A stretch of 64,000 bases of DNA from the NCBI GenBank assembly GCA_964017065.1, contig OZ024789.1, forward strand, positions 3,909,971 through 3,973,970. The letters run 5' to 3'. The notes under the pieces were generated by a model. The model had not been told where the DNA came from. It searched no databases and saw nothing but the letters and a program-made list of their open reading frames with translations. The DNA comes from Haliclona indistincta. Taxonomy: Eukaryota; Porifera; Demospongiae; Haplosclerida; Chalinidae. Each line of letters opens with the position of its first letter. The stretch's first letter is position 1. Shown piece after piece: positions 30,201 through 46,599 of the stretch. The translations under genes and the position numbers were made by a program.

Positions 30201-32429
30201 TTAATTTTTGTTGAGCAGGTATTGGTGTTGCCATGTCTTGTTAGTGTACACCAAGAGCTTGGGAAAGGTTGTGTTATAATATTGGACAACACCTTCAGGT
30301 GTTCCGTTATAGACAGCCTTGAGCTCAGGCCCAAAATTAGCAGCATGTTCCATTTTATTTCGAATTACCTGAAGCAATGCACATAGTTCTTGACTACGCT
30401 TTTTGAATCCACTAAGATCATTTCTTACACATGTCTCTAGATTGCCCATCCAACTACCCTCAAATACTATGCCCTTGCCTTGTTCTAACTTCGTCATAAA
30501 ACCCTTTGATTCTTGTCCTTTCTTCATGCAATTTCCAATGTCATGATAGAATTGTACTTGACATGTCATGCTCCAGAACAATGGATGATCACAAACTTCC
30601 TGTGCTTTAAGTCTATCTTTAGCGCTGGTTTGAATCATTGATTCAATCAAATCTTCCGCCAAGCTTGCATTGAATTGGTCCAAATGTTCAACTAAGGCTG
30701 CCAGAGAAGATTGACCAGTTGTGATGTTATCTTGAGAATTCGTATTATCCTGTGATTCAAAAGGATGATGACCTCTTGCAAAGACATAGTAAAACAAGCA
30801 TCCCAAAGAGAATATATCAACTGAAAAAGATCTGCTTCCTCTTTCCCAAAGCTCTGGAGCACTCCAGCCTTCAGTGCCACACTTGACATTATGGGAAGAC
30901 TGATCTTCAGCATAATGGCTCAGATCAAAATCTGACAAAAGAAACTTTATTCTTCCTAACTCATCTGGTTTCCATAAAACATTGGAGGGCTTGATGTCAC
31001 GATGTTGGAGTTTGCAAACATCATGGATGTACCGCAAACCATGCGCAAGAGGGAGTAAGCAATTCTCAGCAGTCAATTGAGAAAGTAGAGTTCTGTCTCC
31101 TTGGTCCGATAAGGCAGTATCCATTATTTCTTTTAAATTTCCCTCACATAGTTCAAGTGCAATGTATGTGAAGCCTTTTTTATCTTGTGTCATGAAGTAG
31201 TGAATAACATTATCATGTGGCGATTCCATCTTTAGAAGTGCCTCCAATTCTTTTGGTCTCTTAGTCAACAGTTTAGGCAACTCCTTCACAGCTGCCTGTC
31301 GTCCATCATTGATCCAACCTCTATAAATTGTCTTTCCAGGAGCCAAAGGACTTGTTTTATCATAAAAGATTGGTCCAATTTGAACAATTTGACGTGAACG
31401 GTAATAATCCAGAACTATCATGAAGAGTGGAAAACTTGCTGCAGCTAAACAAAATAGTACCAAGCAAACAGCTATAGAGGTTGTATGAAAATAGAGGACA
31501 CCACTTGAGTGAGGGCAGCATTGCTTAAAATGCTCTTCAGTTAAAAGATTTAAAGCAGTACCATTCAAATGAGATGGATAAAGACACACTGCGGGATTGA
31601 TATCGGCAAGCAACGTCTTATCCAATGCCAATATCCATTCCATTTCACACGAGCAGTTCCATCGATTTCTAGCCAAAAACAAGTGCTTTAGTGAAGTGCG
31701 TGCAAGATCAAGAATACCATCTCCAGGAATGTGAGACAAAAAGTTACCGGAAAGATCCAAAGTGGTAAGATTGGGTGTGTTAACAAAAGACCCTTCATGA
31801 ATATCTTTTAACCAGTTTCTTGAAAGATTCGCAATCCTCAACTTAGGCAGTGTTCGAAATGCTTCCTTTTGCACCACCTCCATTAACATATTACCAACCA
31901 CTGTAATAGTCTCGACATTGATTAGTAATTCAAATGTACCTTTTTGAATCTCACCAGAACTCATCCAATTGTTTTCAAGTGTAATAGCTTCTATGCTTAG
32001 AAAGAGTCTACTTTGAAACGCATTCGAGTGTACAGTGAGCTGTTTACAACTGTCAATTGTTAGATTCAACAAAAGAGGTTGAAACAACTCAAACATGACT
32101 ACGCCAAGTTGAAGTGGAGACGAAAAATCAGACACAACAAGGTCAGTAGTGTTGCTAGGAAGTTTTTGCACTAAATCTATAAAGTCAATTTCATATTGAT
32201 AAAACCAGTTTATATCTGACTGTTGACAGTTCACAGCAAAACGTGCCTTGGTTGGTGAAACGACTCCAAGTTGAGAGCTAGCTGTGGGCTCGGCTTTGGG
32301 TCCATGATCAGCAGTTAAGTTGTAACACTGACAGCCGAGATAACAAGAATCAAATGGGTCCAGTGTCGACGGTGCCGAGTACAATCCAGGTAAGATCAAC
32401 AATGATAGAAAAGCTACTAGATAAGACAT
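30201..32429 (-). CDS. LRR receptor with IRE1-type kinase and KEN RNase domains
   Basis: 742-residue intronless frame; I start at MSYLVAFLSLLILPG (32429) because it gives a clean signal peptide. Domains: signal 1-19; Cys-rich cap about 29-36; leucine-rich repeats about 145-255 (LPKLRIANLSRNWLKDI, LTTLDLSGNFLSHIPG); LRR C-terminal cap about 256-305 (NRWNCSCEMEWIL...C...CC); membrane helix about 315-341; kinase about 360-617 with Lys382, HRDIKPSN (Asp478), SDFD (Asp500) and GTEGWSAPE; KEN domain about 615-742 beginning HPLFWSMTCQVQFYHD. In IRE1 and RNase L the KEN catalytic Arg and His sit in RNxxxH; here Arg690 and His695 (RNKMEH) are kept. The IRE1 lumenal domain is absent, replaced by the LRR ectodomain. 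The expected activity is ligand-driven dimerisation switching on cytosolic RNA cleavage (inference). A dead partial copy lies at 6745-8060. Confidence 0.9.
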   Translation of the reverse strand: MSYLVAFLSLLILPGLYSAPSTLDPFDSCYLGCQCYNLTADHGPKAEPTASSQLGVVSPTKARFAVNCQQSDINWFYQYEIDFIDLVQKLPSNTTDLVVSDFSSPLQLGVVMFELFQPLLLNLTIDSCKQLTVHSNAFQSRLFLSIEAITLENNWMSSGEIQKGTFELLINVETITVVGNMLMEVVQKEAFRTLPKLRIANLSRNWLKDIHEGSFVNTPNLTTLDLSGNFLSHIPGDGILDLARTSLKHLFLARNRWNCSCEMEWILALDKTLLADINPAVCLYPSHLNGTALNLLTEEHFKQCCPHSSGVLYFHTTSIAVCLVLFCLAAASFPLFMIVLDYYRSRQIVQIGPIFYDKTSPLAPGKTIYRGWINDGRQAAVKELPKLLTKRPKELEALLKMESPHDNVIHYFMTQDKKGFTYIALELCEGNLKEIMDTALSDQGDRTLLSQLTAENCLLPLAHGLRYIHDVCKLQHRDIKPSNVLWKPDELGRIKFLLSDFDLSHYAEDQSSHNVKCGTEGWSAPELWERGSRSFSVDIFSLGCLFYYVFARGHHPFESQDNTNSQDNITTGQSSLAALVEHLDQFNASLAEDLIESMIQTSAKDRLKAQEVCDHPLFWSMTCQVQFYHDIGNCMKKGQESKGFMTKLEQGKGIVFEGSWMGNLETCVRNDLSGFKKRSQELCALLQVIRNKMEHAANFGPELKAVYNGTPEGVVQYYNTTFPKLLVYTNKTWQHQYLLNKN

Positions 32430-32798
32430 TGCTGCTCCGCCTATAAATGGGCGGAGAACTACCGTTAGAGACCGAGAGAATAGAATTATTATACTTGATG
32501 AATTATACTTGAGTAAAGTTGAATAAAGTATCTCTCTCTCTCTCTCCCTTGAAAGTTGAGGCATGGTTTAACTGTAAATGGCAGCAGCAAAAATTAATTT
32601 CATGAGCACAGTAATTTATTTTTAAATATTCCCGCGCTTTCTAATTGACGCGTTTTGTTCATTGCGCATGCGTTAATGACACGCCTACTTAACTTTTTAA
32701 TAACCTTTCTCTCTTAGAAACGAACGTCCTGTTCTCTTTGCCTTTCACAGGATACTGCGGTTTATAGAGCGAGTATCCACGTTTTAGAGGACACCACA
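32430..32798. promoter_or_regulatory. Divergent intergenic region between the KEN receptor and phosphate carrier
   Basis: Only 369 bp separate the two start codons on opposite strands, so promoters of both must lie here. It contains a short CT run (32531-32545) and the palindromic TTGCGCATGCGTTAATG region near 32660, resembling an NRF1-type site (GCGCATGCG). Confidence 0.55.
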
Positions 32799-33143
32799 AT
32801 GGCTAATCTACTCGACCTGTCTAGAAAGAACCCGTTCAGCAACCCACTTCACAAGAACGTCCCAGACGGGACAAGGAAACTATCCTGTGCAAGTGCTACT
32901 GGTAAGGAAAGCTACTGCAATATTGAGACCGTGTGACTGTTTTGTTTATCAGAGGAGCATAGTTGTGAGTTTGGATCGAACAAGTACTATGCTATATGCG
33001 GATTTGGTGGTATACTGAGCTGTGGGCTCACTCACACTGCAGTGGTGCCTCTTGATCTGGTGAAATGTAGGATTCAGGTAAGACAATGCCTAATACCATC
33101 TTTACTCACTTACTCTCTTTATCCTTCTACTCGCCCTTCTCCC

Positions 33144-33234
<91 letters not shown>

Positions 33235-34019
33235 TCTCTTCCTCTCCCTCCCTCCCTCTCTCTCTCTCTCCCGCCCCCTCCCTCTCTTCCTCCCTCCCTC
33301 TCTCTCTCCCGCCCCCTCCCTCCCTCTCTTCCTCTCTCTCTCCCTCTCTCTCTCCCCCTCTCTCTCCCCCTCTCCCTCTCCCTCCTCCTTCCCTCCCTCT
33401 CTCTCCCTCTCTCTCTCCCCCTCCCTCCCTCTCTCCCCCTCCCTCCCTCTCTCCCCCTCCCTCTCTCCCTCTAGGTTGACCCTGCCAAGTATAAGAACAT
33501 ATTCAATGGATTCAAAATCACTGTTAGGGAGGACGGGATGCGTGGTCTAGCAAAGGGTTGGGCACCCACTCTAATCGGCTACTCAATGCAAGGATTGTGC
33601 AAGTTTGGTTTCTACGAGGTCTTCAAGATATTCTACGCCAATCTCATTGGAGAGGTACTCATTATTCAATCTTTTTCACTCATCTCTTTTTTTCTTGACT
33701 TGTTAGGAGAAGTCATATTTGTACAGGACGTCACTGTATCTTGCTGCCAGCGCTAGTGCTGAGTTCTTTGCAGACATTGCTCTAGCTCCCATGGAGGCTG
33801 TCAAGGTGCGTATCCAGACACAACCAGGCTGGGCCAACAACCTGCGAGAGGGTGTACCCAAGCTATGGAGAAACGAAGGAATCTCAGGGTATGTTACTGT
33901 GCATACTACAGTATTATTATGTGTATTGTCTCTGTTCAACGATAATGCATTGTGTGTGTGTGTGTGTGTGTGCGTACGTGTGTGTGTGCGTGCGTGCGTG
34001 CGTGTGTGTGCGTGCGTGC

Positions 34020-34064
<45 letters not shown>

Positions 34065-36063
34065 GACTAAACCGTGAAACAGTAATGATATGTGCTTGCA
34101 GGAAATTTTAAAATCTCTATAGCAGCATTATAATTTTATGCTCTTCTGTATACCACCAGTTCAATGCTCAATGTGGATGGGCGAAAAGTTGAAGCTTTTG
34201 CCCGATTTGACTTCACCAAATTGCTTTGACTGTTGCATAGGTGCTTGGCACCAAAATCAAATTCGTCGAAACTGGATTTTTACCGAATTTTGACCCTCCA
34301 AATTTCCCCATTATCTTCTCTTCCTATAATCACCTCATATTGTTCATCTCTCATTTCCTCATGATTGCCTATTTTCACTTATTATCTCAAGTCTGTAACT
34401 ATCATCACCTCTTTCTCTCTCCATCCCAGGTTCTACAAGGGTCTCCCTCCACTCTGGATGAGGCAGATTCCCTACACAATGATGAAGTTTGCTGCTTTTG
34501 AGAGGACCATTGAGTTCCTATACAAATACGTGGTACCCAAACCACGGTGAGTGTGTTAGCAGCTTGTGACGCTCTATGAGCATGTCAATAGGCTCACTAC
34601 TGTATGACCTTTGTATTGACCTTTACATGTATAAACATACTCTAACACACATGTACTATGGATGCTTTCAAAATTCAACTTTAAATTTTGAGCTATTTTT
34701 TGGGACGTGTAACTAAGTTTAAACCATGATTCTTTGAAGATCTGAACAGACTGAACTTAGTTCCTCTTTTAGGAAACTCAGAACAGGTGGTGGCATGCTA
34801 TTTATGCAGCATTAGTAGATTGTATTTCTCATTGGTGTTCTTCTCATCAGCCATGACCAAAAATGTAGGTATTCTAGACATCAGTGTTTTTGTAGGACTG
34901 TCACAGCATGGATGTTGTGTATCCGCATCGAGTTAGCAAGTGCTGTAAAGCATCAGTTACTCCAAATCTCTGTATTGCATAGCTGATCTCCTCAAGCTTA
35001 TAATTATTCTTTTTTGAGCCTATTTGTGGAACATCTGCCCTTTATCATACCTTCCAAATTCGGGCTGCCCTCTTTGCTACAAAAATTGATTTTTTACTTT
35101 TTAAAGTTCCGCCTTCTCTTTCACTCCAGTGATCAACTCACCAAACCCCAGCAACTAGTGGTCACATTTGCTGGCGGCTACATCGCCGGTGTGTTCTGTG
35201 CTCTGGTCAGCCATCCTGCTGACACCATCGTGTCCAAGCTCAACTCTGATGCTGGTAGCACTGCTGTACAAGCAGCCAAGGAACTGGGCTGGAAGGGTAA
35301 GCGGTGATAATTATTATGCTACCTTGATAGTAAGATTGCTATTTGCTAATGGTTCAGATAGAAAATTTCACCACATAAAAATTAAATGTCTAATTTTAAA
35401 TTTCTTACGTAAAATTTGTTTGTGATTAAAATTTTCACGCAAGTATGCAAAAACTTTGTGCAAGTGTTTGGTTAAAAAACCGAGCCGAGTGTATGCTAAC
35501 AGTGCATGGCTATGTTCTAGTCAGTACTCGTCACTATTGCGTAAGCCGTAAACCCAGTTTTGCACTGGACGTGTGAGCATCGTAAGCATTGTCAGCCGAA
35601 AGTATGATACCGTATAGCGGGTAATTTTGGCAGGAGGAAACTTTGCGAATTTGGCGAATCGTCAAGCATTCACCAAAATCTGCTTTTTCTATTGCAATAA
35701 TACGTGAGCCAGGCACTTGAAGCCAAAATTAAATTCGCCATTACGCAAAATCTGGGTCATTCGCCAAAATTTTGACCCTCCAAAATTACCCGCTATACGG
35801 TAGCTTGGTTCAGCTCAGCTTGATGTAACATGTATTCCAGCTATGCTAGCAATCTGGTATCATAGTTGTTATACTATTATTCTCTCTGTCCAGGAATGTG
35901 GAAGGGTCTTGGTCCCAGGATCTTGATGATCGGTACACTCACTGCTCTGCAGTGGTTCATCTACGACTCTGTGAAGGTCTATTTCCGGTTGCCCCGCCCA
36001 CCTCCCCCAGAGATGCCCGAGAGCCTGAAGAGAAAACTCGAGGCAAAGAAGCAGCAATCCTAG
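32799..36063 (+). CDS. SLC25A3: Mitochondrial phosphate carrier (SLC25A3-like)
   Basis: Seven exons with GT-AG sites: 32799-32901, 32953-33077, 33475-33654, 33707-33888, 34430-34546, 35130-35296, 35894-36063. The product imports phosphate with protons across the inner mitochondrial membrane for ATP synthesis. Three mitochondrial-carrier modules are readable: module 1 with [12 protein letters not shown] and [18 protein letters not shown], module 2 with [14 protein letters not shown] and [21 protein letters not shown], and module 3 with [13 protein letters not shown] and [21 protein letters not shown]. These are the PX[DE]XX[KR] signatures, specific to the phosphate carrier. The N-terminus is short, without a long presequence. 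The second intron is dominated by a CT microsatellite ending at the acceptor. It ends 135 bp from the convergent RENBP gene. Confidence 0.93.
33139..33473 (+). repeat. (CT)n / CCCTCT microsatellite forming the 3' splice tract of carrier intron 2
   Basis: More than 300 bp of pure pyrimidine on the sense strand, ending CTCTAG directly before exon 3. Confidence 0.95.
33950..34063 (+). repeat. (GT)n/(GC)-interrupted microsatellite in carrier intron 4
   Basis: TG repeats interrupted by CG, beginning about 60 bp after the exon 4 donor. Confidence 0.95.
35608..35802. mobile_element. 195-bp MITE, TACCGTATAGC family
   Basis: Terminal inverted repeats TACCGTATAGCGGGTAATTT and its complement, with TA at each edge as possible target duplication (mariner-like). 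A second member with the same termini is at 56711-56900. Worn relatives occur near 34150-34330, 38725-38834 and 42410-42560. It lies in carrier intron 6. Confidence 0.8.
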
Positions 36064-36198
36064 ACTCTGAGATAAATTATAGTAGCTCTTGTATGCAAAC
36101 TATTAGGAACATCTCTGTGGATATGTTACATGTCCAGTGTTAGTAATAAATTATTTATGAACTCTCAACAGTGTTGTACAGATTATGAAAGTGTTAGG

Positions 36199-39100
36199 TT
36201 ATTCTTGTTTGTTAATGGGGGCGGCTAAATCGTTCAATATTGTGAGACAGAGGAATAGACAGCGAGGAACATGGAAGCATCCTGTACCAAAAATAAGGTA
36301 AAAAATTAAAGTTAGCAAAATTTTTGATTAAAATTTTTTATTATTTTTTAAATTTTTGTGTGCAGTATTGGTGACCTTTGTATGGTCCTCCCCTCATCGT
36401 CTGGTTGACCTTGCCTTCTCGAGTGAGGTAACCAAACCACTCCCCATGGGTGGGGTCTGAGAACTGAACAAAAATACAACACAAATTACTTTCCACCAAC
36501 AACTTTACCAGGCGCTTATCATTCCAAGGATATTACCGTACAACAATGGAAAATAAAATTATGGGATGCTATTGCGCACGGCAAATATACAGCTCTAGCA
36601 TATAGCGTACAATTACGCACGATCAAACTGCTCAAACAAAAAAATCCTAACAAGAAAGTTTCAATGCACTGAGAGGTGGAAATATTTGTGCTATTACCAC
36701 TGTCCTATTCAAAGTTGTACATGTACACTCCTTGGAATGATTAGCTCCTGGCGTAAAACACATGAAACTTCAAATTCTGGAGCTTTTTTGATCAACGGTA
36801 TGTTTGTTAACATACGTGTGATTTAGTGTAGTCAAGTATTGAGGTGAACATGTTCCAATGCTTGGTGGAGCGTGTGGCTCTGAATGCCATCAGTCCAGCA
36901 ACTAGTGCCTCACAATGGACCCACCACAGCTTCATACTCCACTCCAGCTGGACAGGACTATATCCACCTAGTAGAGCAAGAAATGTTAAGTTTAGTTCTT
37001 GACTACATTTATGTGGATTGAAAATTTAAATTCAATGACCACTATTTGCATGTGTTTGTTATAATTGAACATTATCATGCTTCCAATAGACAAACCCAAA
37101 AATTAATGCTTAATCCTCGAGTATTCATGCATCCAAGATAACTATTGGTACTGAAATGTGTGTGCTATTTTCCGGCACTAGCTAAATTTAATACAACACA
37201 TGTGTGCGTGTGTGTGCGTGCGTGTGTGTGTGTGTGTGGGTGTGACTACACTGCACCTGTGTCTAAGAAATAGTAGAATCCATCGTACTCCTTGTCCCAT
37301 CCATATTTCCACGGAATCTCAATAAACTTGTCTATTGCCTGATCTCTCAATTCTTCACCTCCTCTGTAACAATCAGTCACACAAGATCAGTAATATAATA
37401 TTGTGCTGTACCTTGCAGCAGCCTCCTCTAGCAGGAACCAGCCTGCTTCAATGGCGTGTCCTGGAGTGGTCTGTCTACCAAGGCATCCGCTGGGGTAGCC
37501 GCCAGTTTTTAGCACATGTTCATGCACCCACTCACCATCATGCTGGGAGGGAATGAGAAAAGAACGTAGTATATATTACCTATGGTGAGATGGAGGGAGG
37601 CAATCAAACTAGCTGAAAAACTGCAGCAAGTCACCCCAAATTTTACCTCTCAACCTGGTTCCTAAGACTATCGTAGAATAGAAAAATGATTTATGTGAAC
37701 GTGCTTGGTTTGCTCTGAAACCATCCAAATTAAATCATTGCTTATTTCTTTTTACAAAATAATAATTATATTTACAGTATGCGTAAATCTCACATGTTTC
37801 ATTATGGCGTCCACGCTCCATTCTAGTTGCTGTCTGTACTTGTCTCTCAAAGTAGTGTCAGTTCCACAAAAGTCACTGACTACGTTCAGCAACATCATGG
37901 GTCTACCGAGCTCACTAGTGGGCGGGACTCCAGCTAAGCTAGCCCCACCCAAACCACTATCATCAACACATATCCAGTGAATAAGTTGCTGTAGCATCGC
38001 CTCAGCAGCATCCTACATGAAATGACAAAACACCATAAAATGCATGACATCACAAGCGGAAAATTTTTGGACTGCATGATTCATATTTGTGTTTTGATAA
38101 GGAATAACCACTGCAATAAAGTCAGAATTCACTTCATGCTGTAGTCACCAGTTCAAGTTTTGATAAACTGTAGAAGTGTCAGACCACAATGTGGATTGGT
38201 GGGTCAGAGGTCAGGATGGTGCCCAGAGTTACCAGTTGTTTCCTGTTAAACTTGCAAGTTTTGAGGTTTACTATGGTTGTTCACAAAGATCTTGTATAAA
38301 CGAGGCAAAAACAGGCAAAAACACATAAACGCATGTAAGCGTGACTGATTGAAGCTGTACACGCGATAAAAAATGAATTTGATTGCCCAGCGTCACACTT
38401 CCGCTTTTGCCTTGTTTATGCAAGATCTTCGCAAACAACTGTAACAGTCCAGTCATGTTATCACCTTATATTGGTTGTCTCTAGTAGCTCTGTACAGCTC
38501 TATCAGTCCCATTGTATAGAAGCACTCAGTGTAGGGCTTGCGTTGCAGTCGACATGGTTTACCGTCTTCAGTGACTGAAAAATAACATCTCTGCTCTCCT
38601 GGTAACTTGAAATACTGCAGCAGGAACTTGCCTCCTGAGAATGCAGAGAGAATAAAATAGTTCATGCATTGTCAAAATGCGATGTGATTATGTGTAAATT
38701 TTCTCTAATGTCAATTACTGAAGAGCGTAATTTTGGAAGAAAAAAATTTGACCTTTACATGAACTAAGCGGCAGGCGGCAAAAATTCACCACAACACAAA
38801 ATTAGTTTTGGGTTATTCACCGCTATACCGTATGTACATTGCGTAGATGTCACTTAATTTTAAATACAATGTACTCACCTGAAACAGCGGCTTCCAATAT
38901 GGCGTCAGTGTGATATTCTGGTAGCTTGTTGTAAAGCTTAGCCAGCATCCATACCTAAGCACAGACAAACATCAGCAAGACCCATGGCTTCTTATCTTAC
39001 TTGTCTTCCTTGCAACCAACCATACTTAGTGGTATCATAAATCTCCCCATTCTCACTCAAGCAGTTGTAGTATCCGCTGCATATAGGGTTGACATGACCT

Positions 39101-39279
39101 TCACACCCGGCCCACCCACTCACTCGTTTACAAGATCACACACCATACCCGTGCTTTTTATCAAGAGAATACTTCATCCAGAATTGAATCACACCTCGTA
39201 GCTCCTTCTCGCACCATTCTGCGCTAGTCCTGACCTCTTCTCTCCACTTGTCGTTATCCATCTCGATTTCAGCAGCCAT
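36199..39279 (-). CDS. RENBP: N-acylglucosamine 2-epimerase (renin-binding protein)
   Basis: Interconverts N-acetylglucosamine and N-acetylmannosamine in amino-sugar/sialic acid metabolism; cytosolic alpha/alpha-barrel enzyme. Approximate exons in transcript order: 39279-39149, 39076-39001, 38955-38880, 38638-38463, 38013-37797, 37543-37412, 37366-37253, 36968-36841, 36462-36370, 36277-36199. Family landmarks read directly: [115 protein letters not shown] and CFHVPRC. The His residues of the active site (in PGHAIEAGW and CFHVPRC) are present. Start [12 protein letters not shown]. It shares a 70-bp head-to-head spacer with the histidine phosphatase gene. Confidence 0.9.
37199..37241. repeat. 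(TG)n microsatellite in RENBP intron
   Basis: Short TG/CG repeat in the intron downstream of exon 7 on the minus strand. Confidence 0.85.
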
Positions 39280-39349
39280 CACGCCTCTGCAGAGAATTTG
39301 GGGGCGTGGCTCGAGACTAGAACGGATCCATCTGAGACAAAACTTGAAG
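39280..39349. promoter_or_regulatory. Bidirectional promoter, RENBP / histidine phosphatase
   Basis: Start codons on opposite strands are 70 bp apart. The spacer contains GGGGGCGTGGC, a GC/KLF-type box. No TATA box is seen. Confidence 0.6.
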
Positions 39350-39696
39350 ATGGCAACTAGCGACGACTTTGGTCGCGAGTGTGAGATGGAAGAGGAAGGT
39401 GAGCCCGAGTGTGGTCAGATACAGAGCTATATTTGACTGTAGTTAACAGTTTAGACTATGTGCCGCGTCTCTCTTCTACTCCTGTTCTCGTTTTTCTTCT
39501 TCAGAGCTAGAGGCTACTCAGCGAGTTCTGGTGATGCGTCACGGTGACCGCTTGGACTGCGAGAACTGGACCTGGGCAAAGACAGCTAGTCGACCATACG
39601 ACACTCCTCTCTCAGGAAAGGGCATACAGGAGGCAGCTAGCGTAGCCAAGAGAAGATGCAAACGAAGAGTGAGTGACAGGAATTTATATCACTCAC

Positions 39697-39795
<99 letters not shown>

Positions 39796-41102
39796 GATGA
39801 ACGTCAAGCTGGTTATTTCATCACCATTCCTGCGTTGTTTGCAAACAGCACAAGAGGTTGTACGAGTGTTAGACCAGTCTGAACTGACTACATGTAACAC
39901 ACTGTGTGAACTGCTAGTTCCTGGCAGCAACATTCTGAGCACTCCCGAAGTGCCGGGAGATGATATTGAGAAACACGGTGTGGTTGTTCATCTAAATTTA
40001 GACACTCGGCCTATGCCGGAATATCCCGAAACTAGACAGAAAGCAGAGGAGAGGTGAGTTTGTCAATATAACAGTTTGTTATTAATTTTGTTTGCATAGC
40101 ACTGTCCTGTGCAATAAAAGTATCCCTCAATATCCTGTTTATATATGTCAAACCACAAAGTTAACACAACCAGCTGTCACTCTCCTGTGCTATACTGGGG
40201 CTGACAGTAGTGTTTGTAGTCGAATTTGTTTGCTTTAGAGCCTATTTGCAGCTGCTTTGCAAAATAATATGATGAGTTTCACGTTAGACTTGTGAAGCCT
40301 TTTGATGATATATTATTTCTGTAAACAGTGTCCTAGATCATAGACGTCTGTGCCTTGTGGAGCATGATTTGATGCATGTTTGGTCAAACTTAAACAGAAT
40401 GTTCAGATTCAGAATGCGCCTGTTTTGGCTTGCTCCAGCGCATGGTTAACAAAGCTCAAAACAAGCAACGCGTCATAGCCTGTTCAAGTTTGACTATCCA
40501 GACGAAAATAGTCGAACATTAGTTATACAATTACTTAGTTCACAAGTAACATGACAAGCAGCCATCATCTGCTTGTTGCACATCAGTTACTGTACAGTTG
40601 GGAATGCTGCTTCAGTTATGGGCACTCTTGGTTCCGTCACATAATATTATTTGTAGAAATTGTGTGTTTTCTGTGTGTCGCTGTGTATATTTCGTTATCA
40701 AACATGATCACGAAGTTTCATCAAACACACTTTTTCGTACACGACTACACCCAAAACACAACAAAATTTTGAATTTTTAAATTTAGAACATTTTATCGTT
40801 TCCACCAAATTGACCAACAGAAGTCTTGTTGAGGGACATAAATTATATTTTGCTGTTTTTTTCATAGGTATCAGAAGGCAATCAATGAACTAGCTGATGA
40901 GCACTGGCCGGAGGACATAGTCTTGGTGACGCATCAGTACGGTGTAGAGCAAGCCTTGGTCGTCGGTGGGAAGCGGGACGATCACTTGTATGAGGTCACT
41001 TACTGTGGTAACGTGGAGTTGATCAGAGACGGGACGGTGAGGGGCGGCCAGTGGAGCATCGATAGCACTGATAGAATATACAAATATGATGTGTTGTTCT
41101 AA
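39350..41102 (+). CDS. Histidine phosphatase (phosphoglycerate-mutase-like) family protein
   Basis: Four exons: 39350-39398, 39505-39668, 39797-40053, 40868-41102. Branch-1 histidine phosphatase fold: the phosphate-pocket motif MRHGDR near residue 25-30 (catalytic His in RHG), SSPFLRCLQTA in the middle (second Arg), and VTHQYGVEQ (second catalytic His). About 234 residues, the size of a stand-alone domain. The closest-looking animal relatives are the C-terminal domains of UBASH3/STS-like phosphatases, but no UBA or SH3 domain is present. Substrate unknown. A CT microsatellite fills intron 2 up to the acceptor. Convergent with the ALDH gene, 115 bp away. Confidence 0.8.
39697..39793 (+). repeat. 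(CT)n microsatellite at a 3' splice site
   Basis: About 95 bp of CT on the sense strand, ending CCTCAG at exon 3 of the histidine phosphatase gene. Confidence 0.95.
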
Positions 41103-41217
41103 CAGCTTACAAAACTTAGAATCAAAAAGAGAGAATGGATTTAAAATTTAGTCATATTTATGAGTTGTAAATTATTTATCATTTTACTTCAAGTTGAATC
41201 ATGTTTTTTGATAATGG

Positions 41218-46588
<5,371 letters not shown>

Positions 46589-46599
46589 CTGGTATACGA

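Noticed and set aside
33042..33550. Long Ser/Leu/Pro frames over the CT repeat (also at 39531-39882, 44263-44475, 45297-45736, 57473-57819, 58337-58646)
   Set aside because: They are translations of CT or GA microsatellites in introns; neighbouring exons explain the region.
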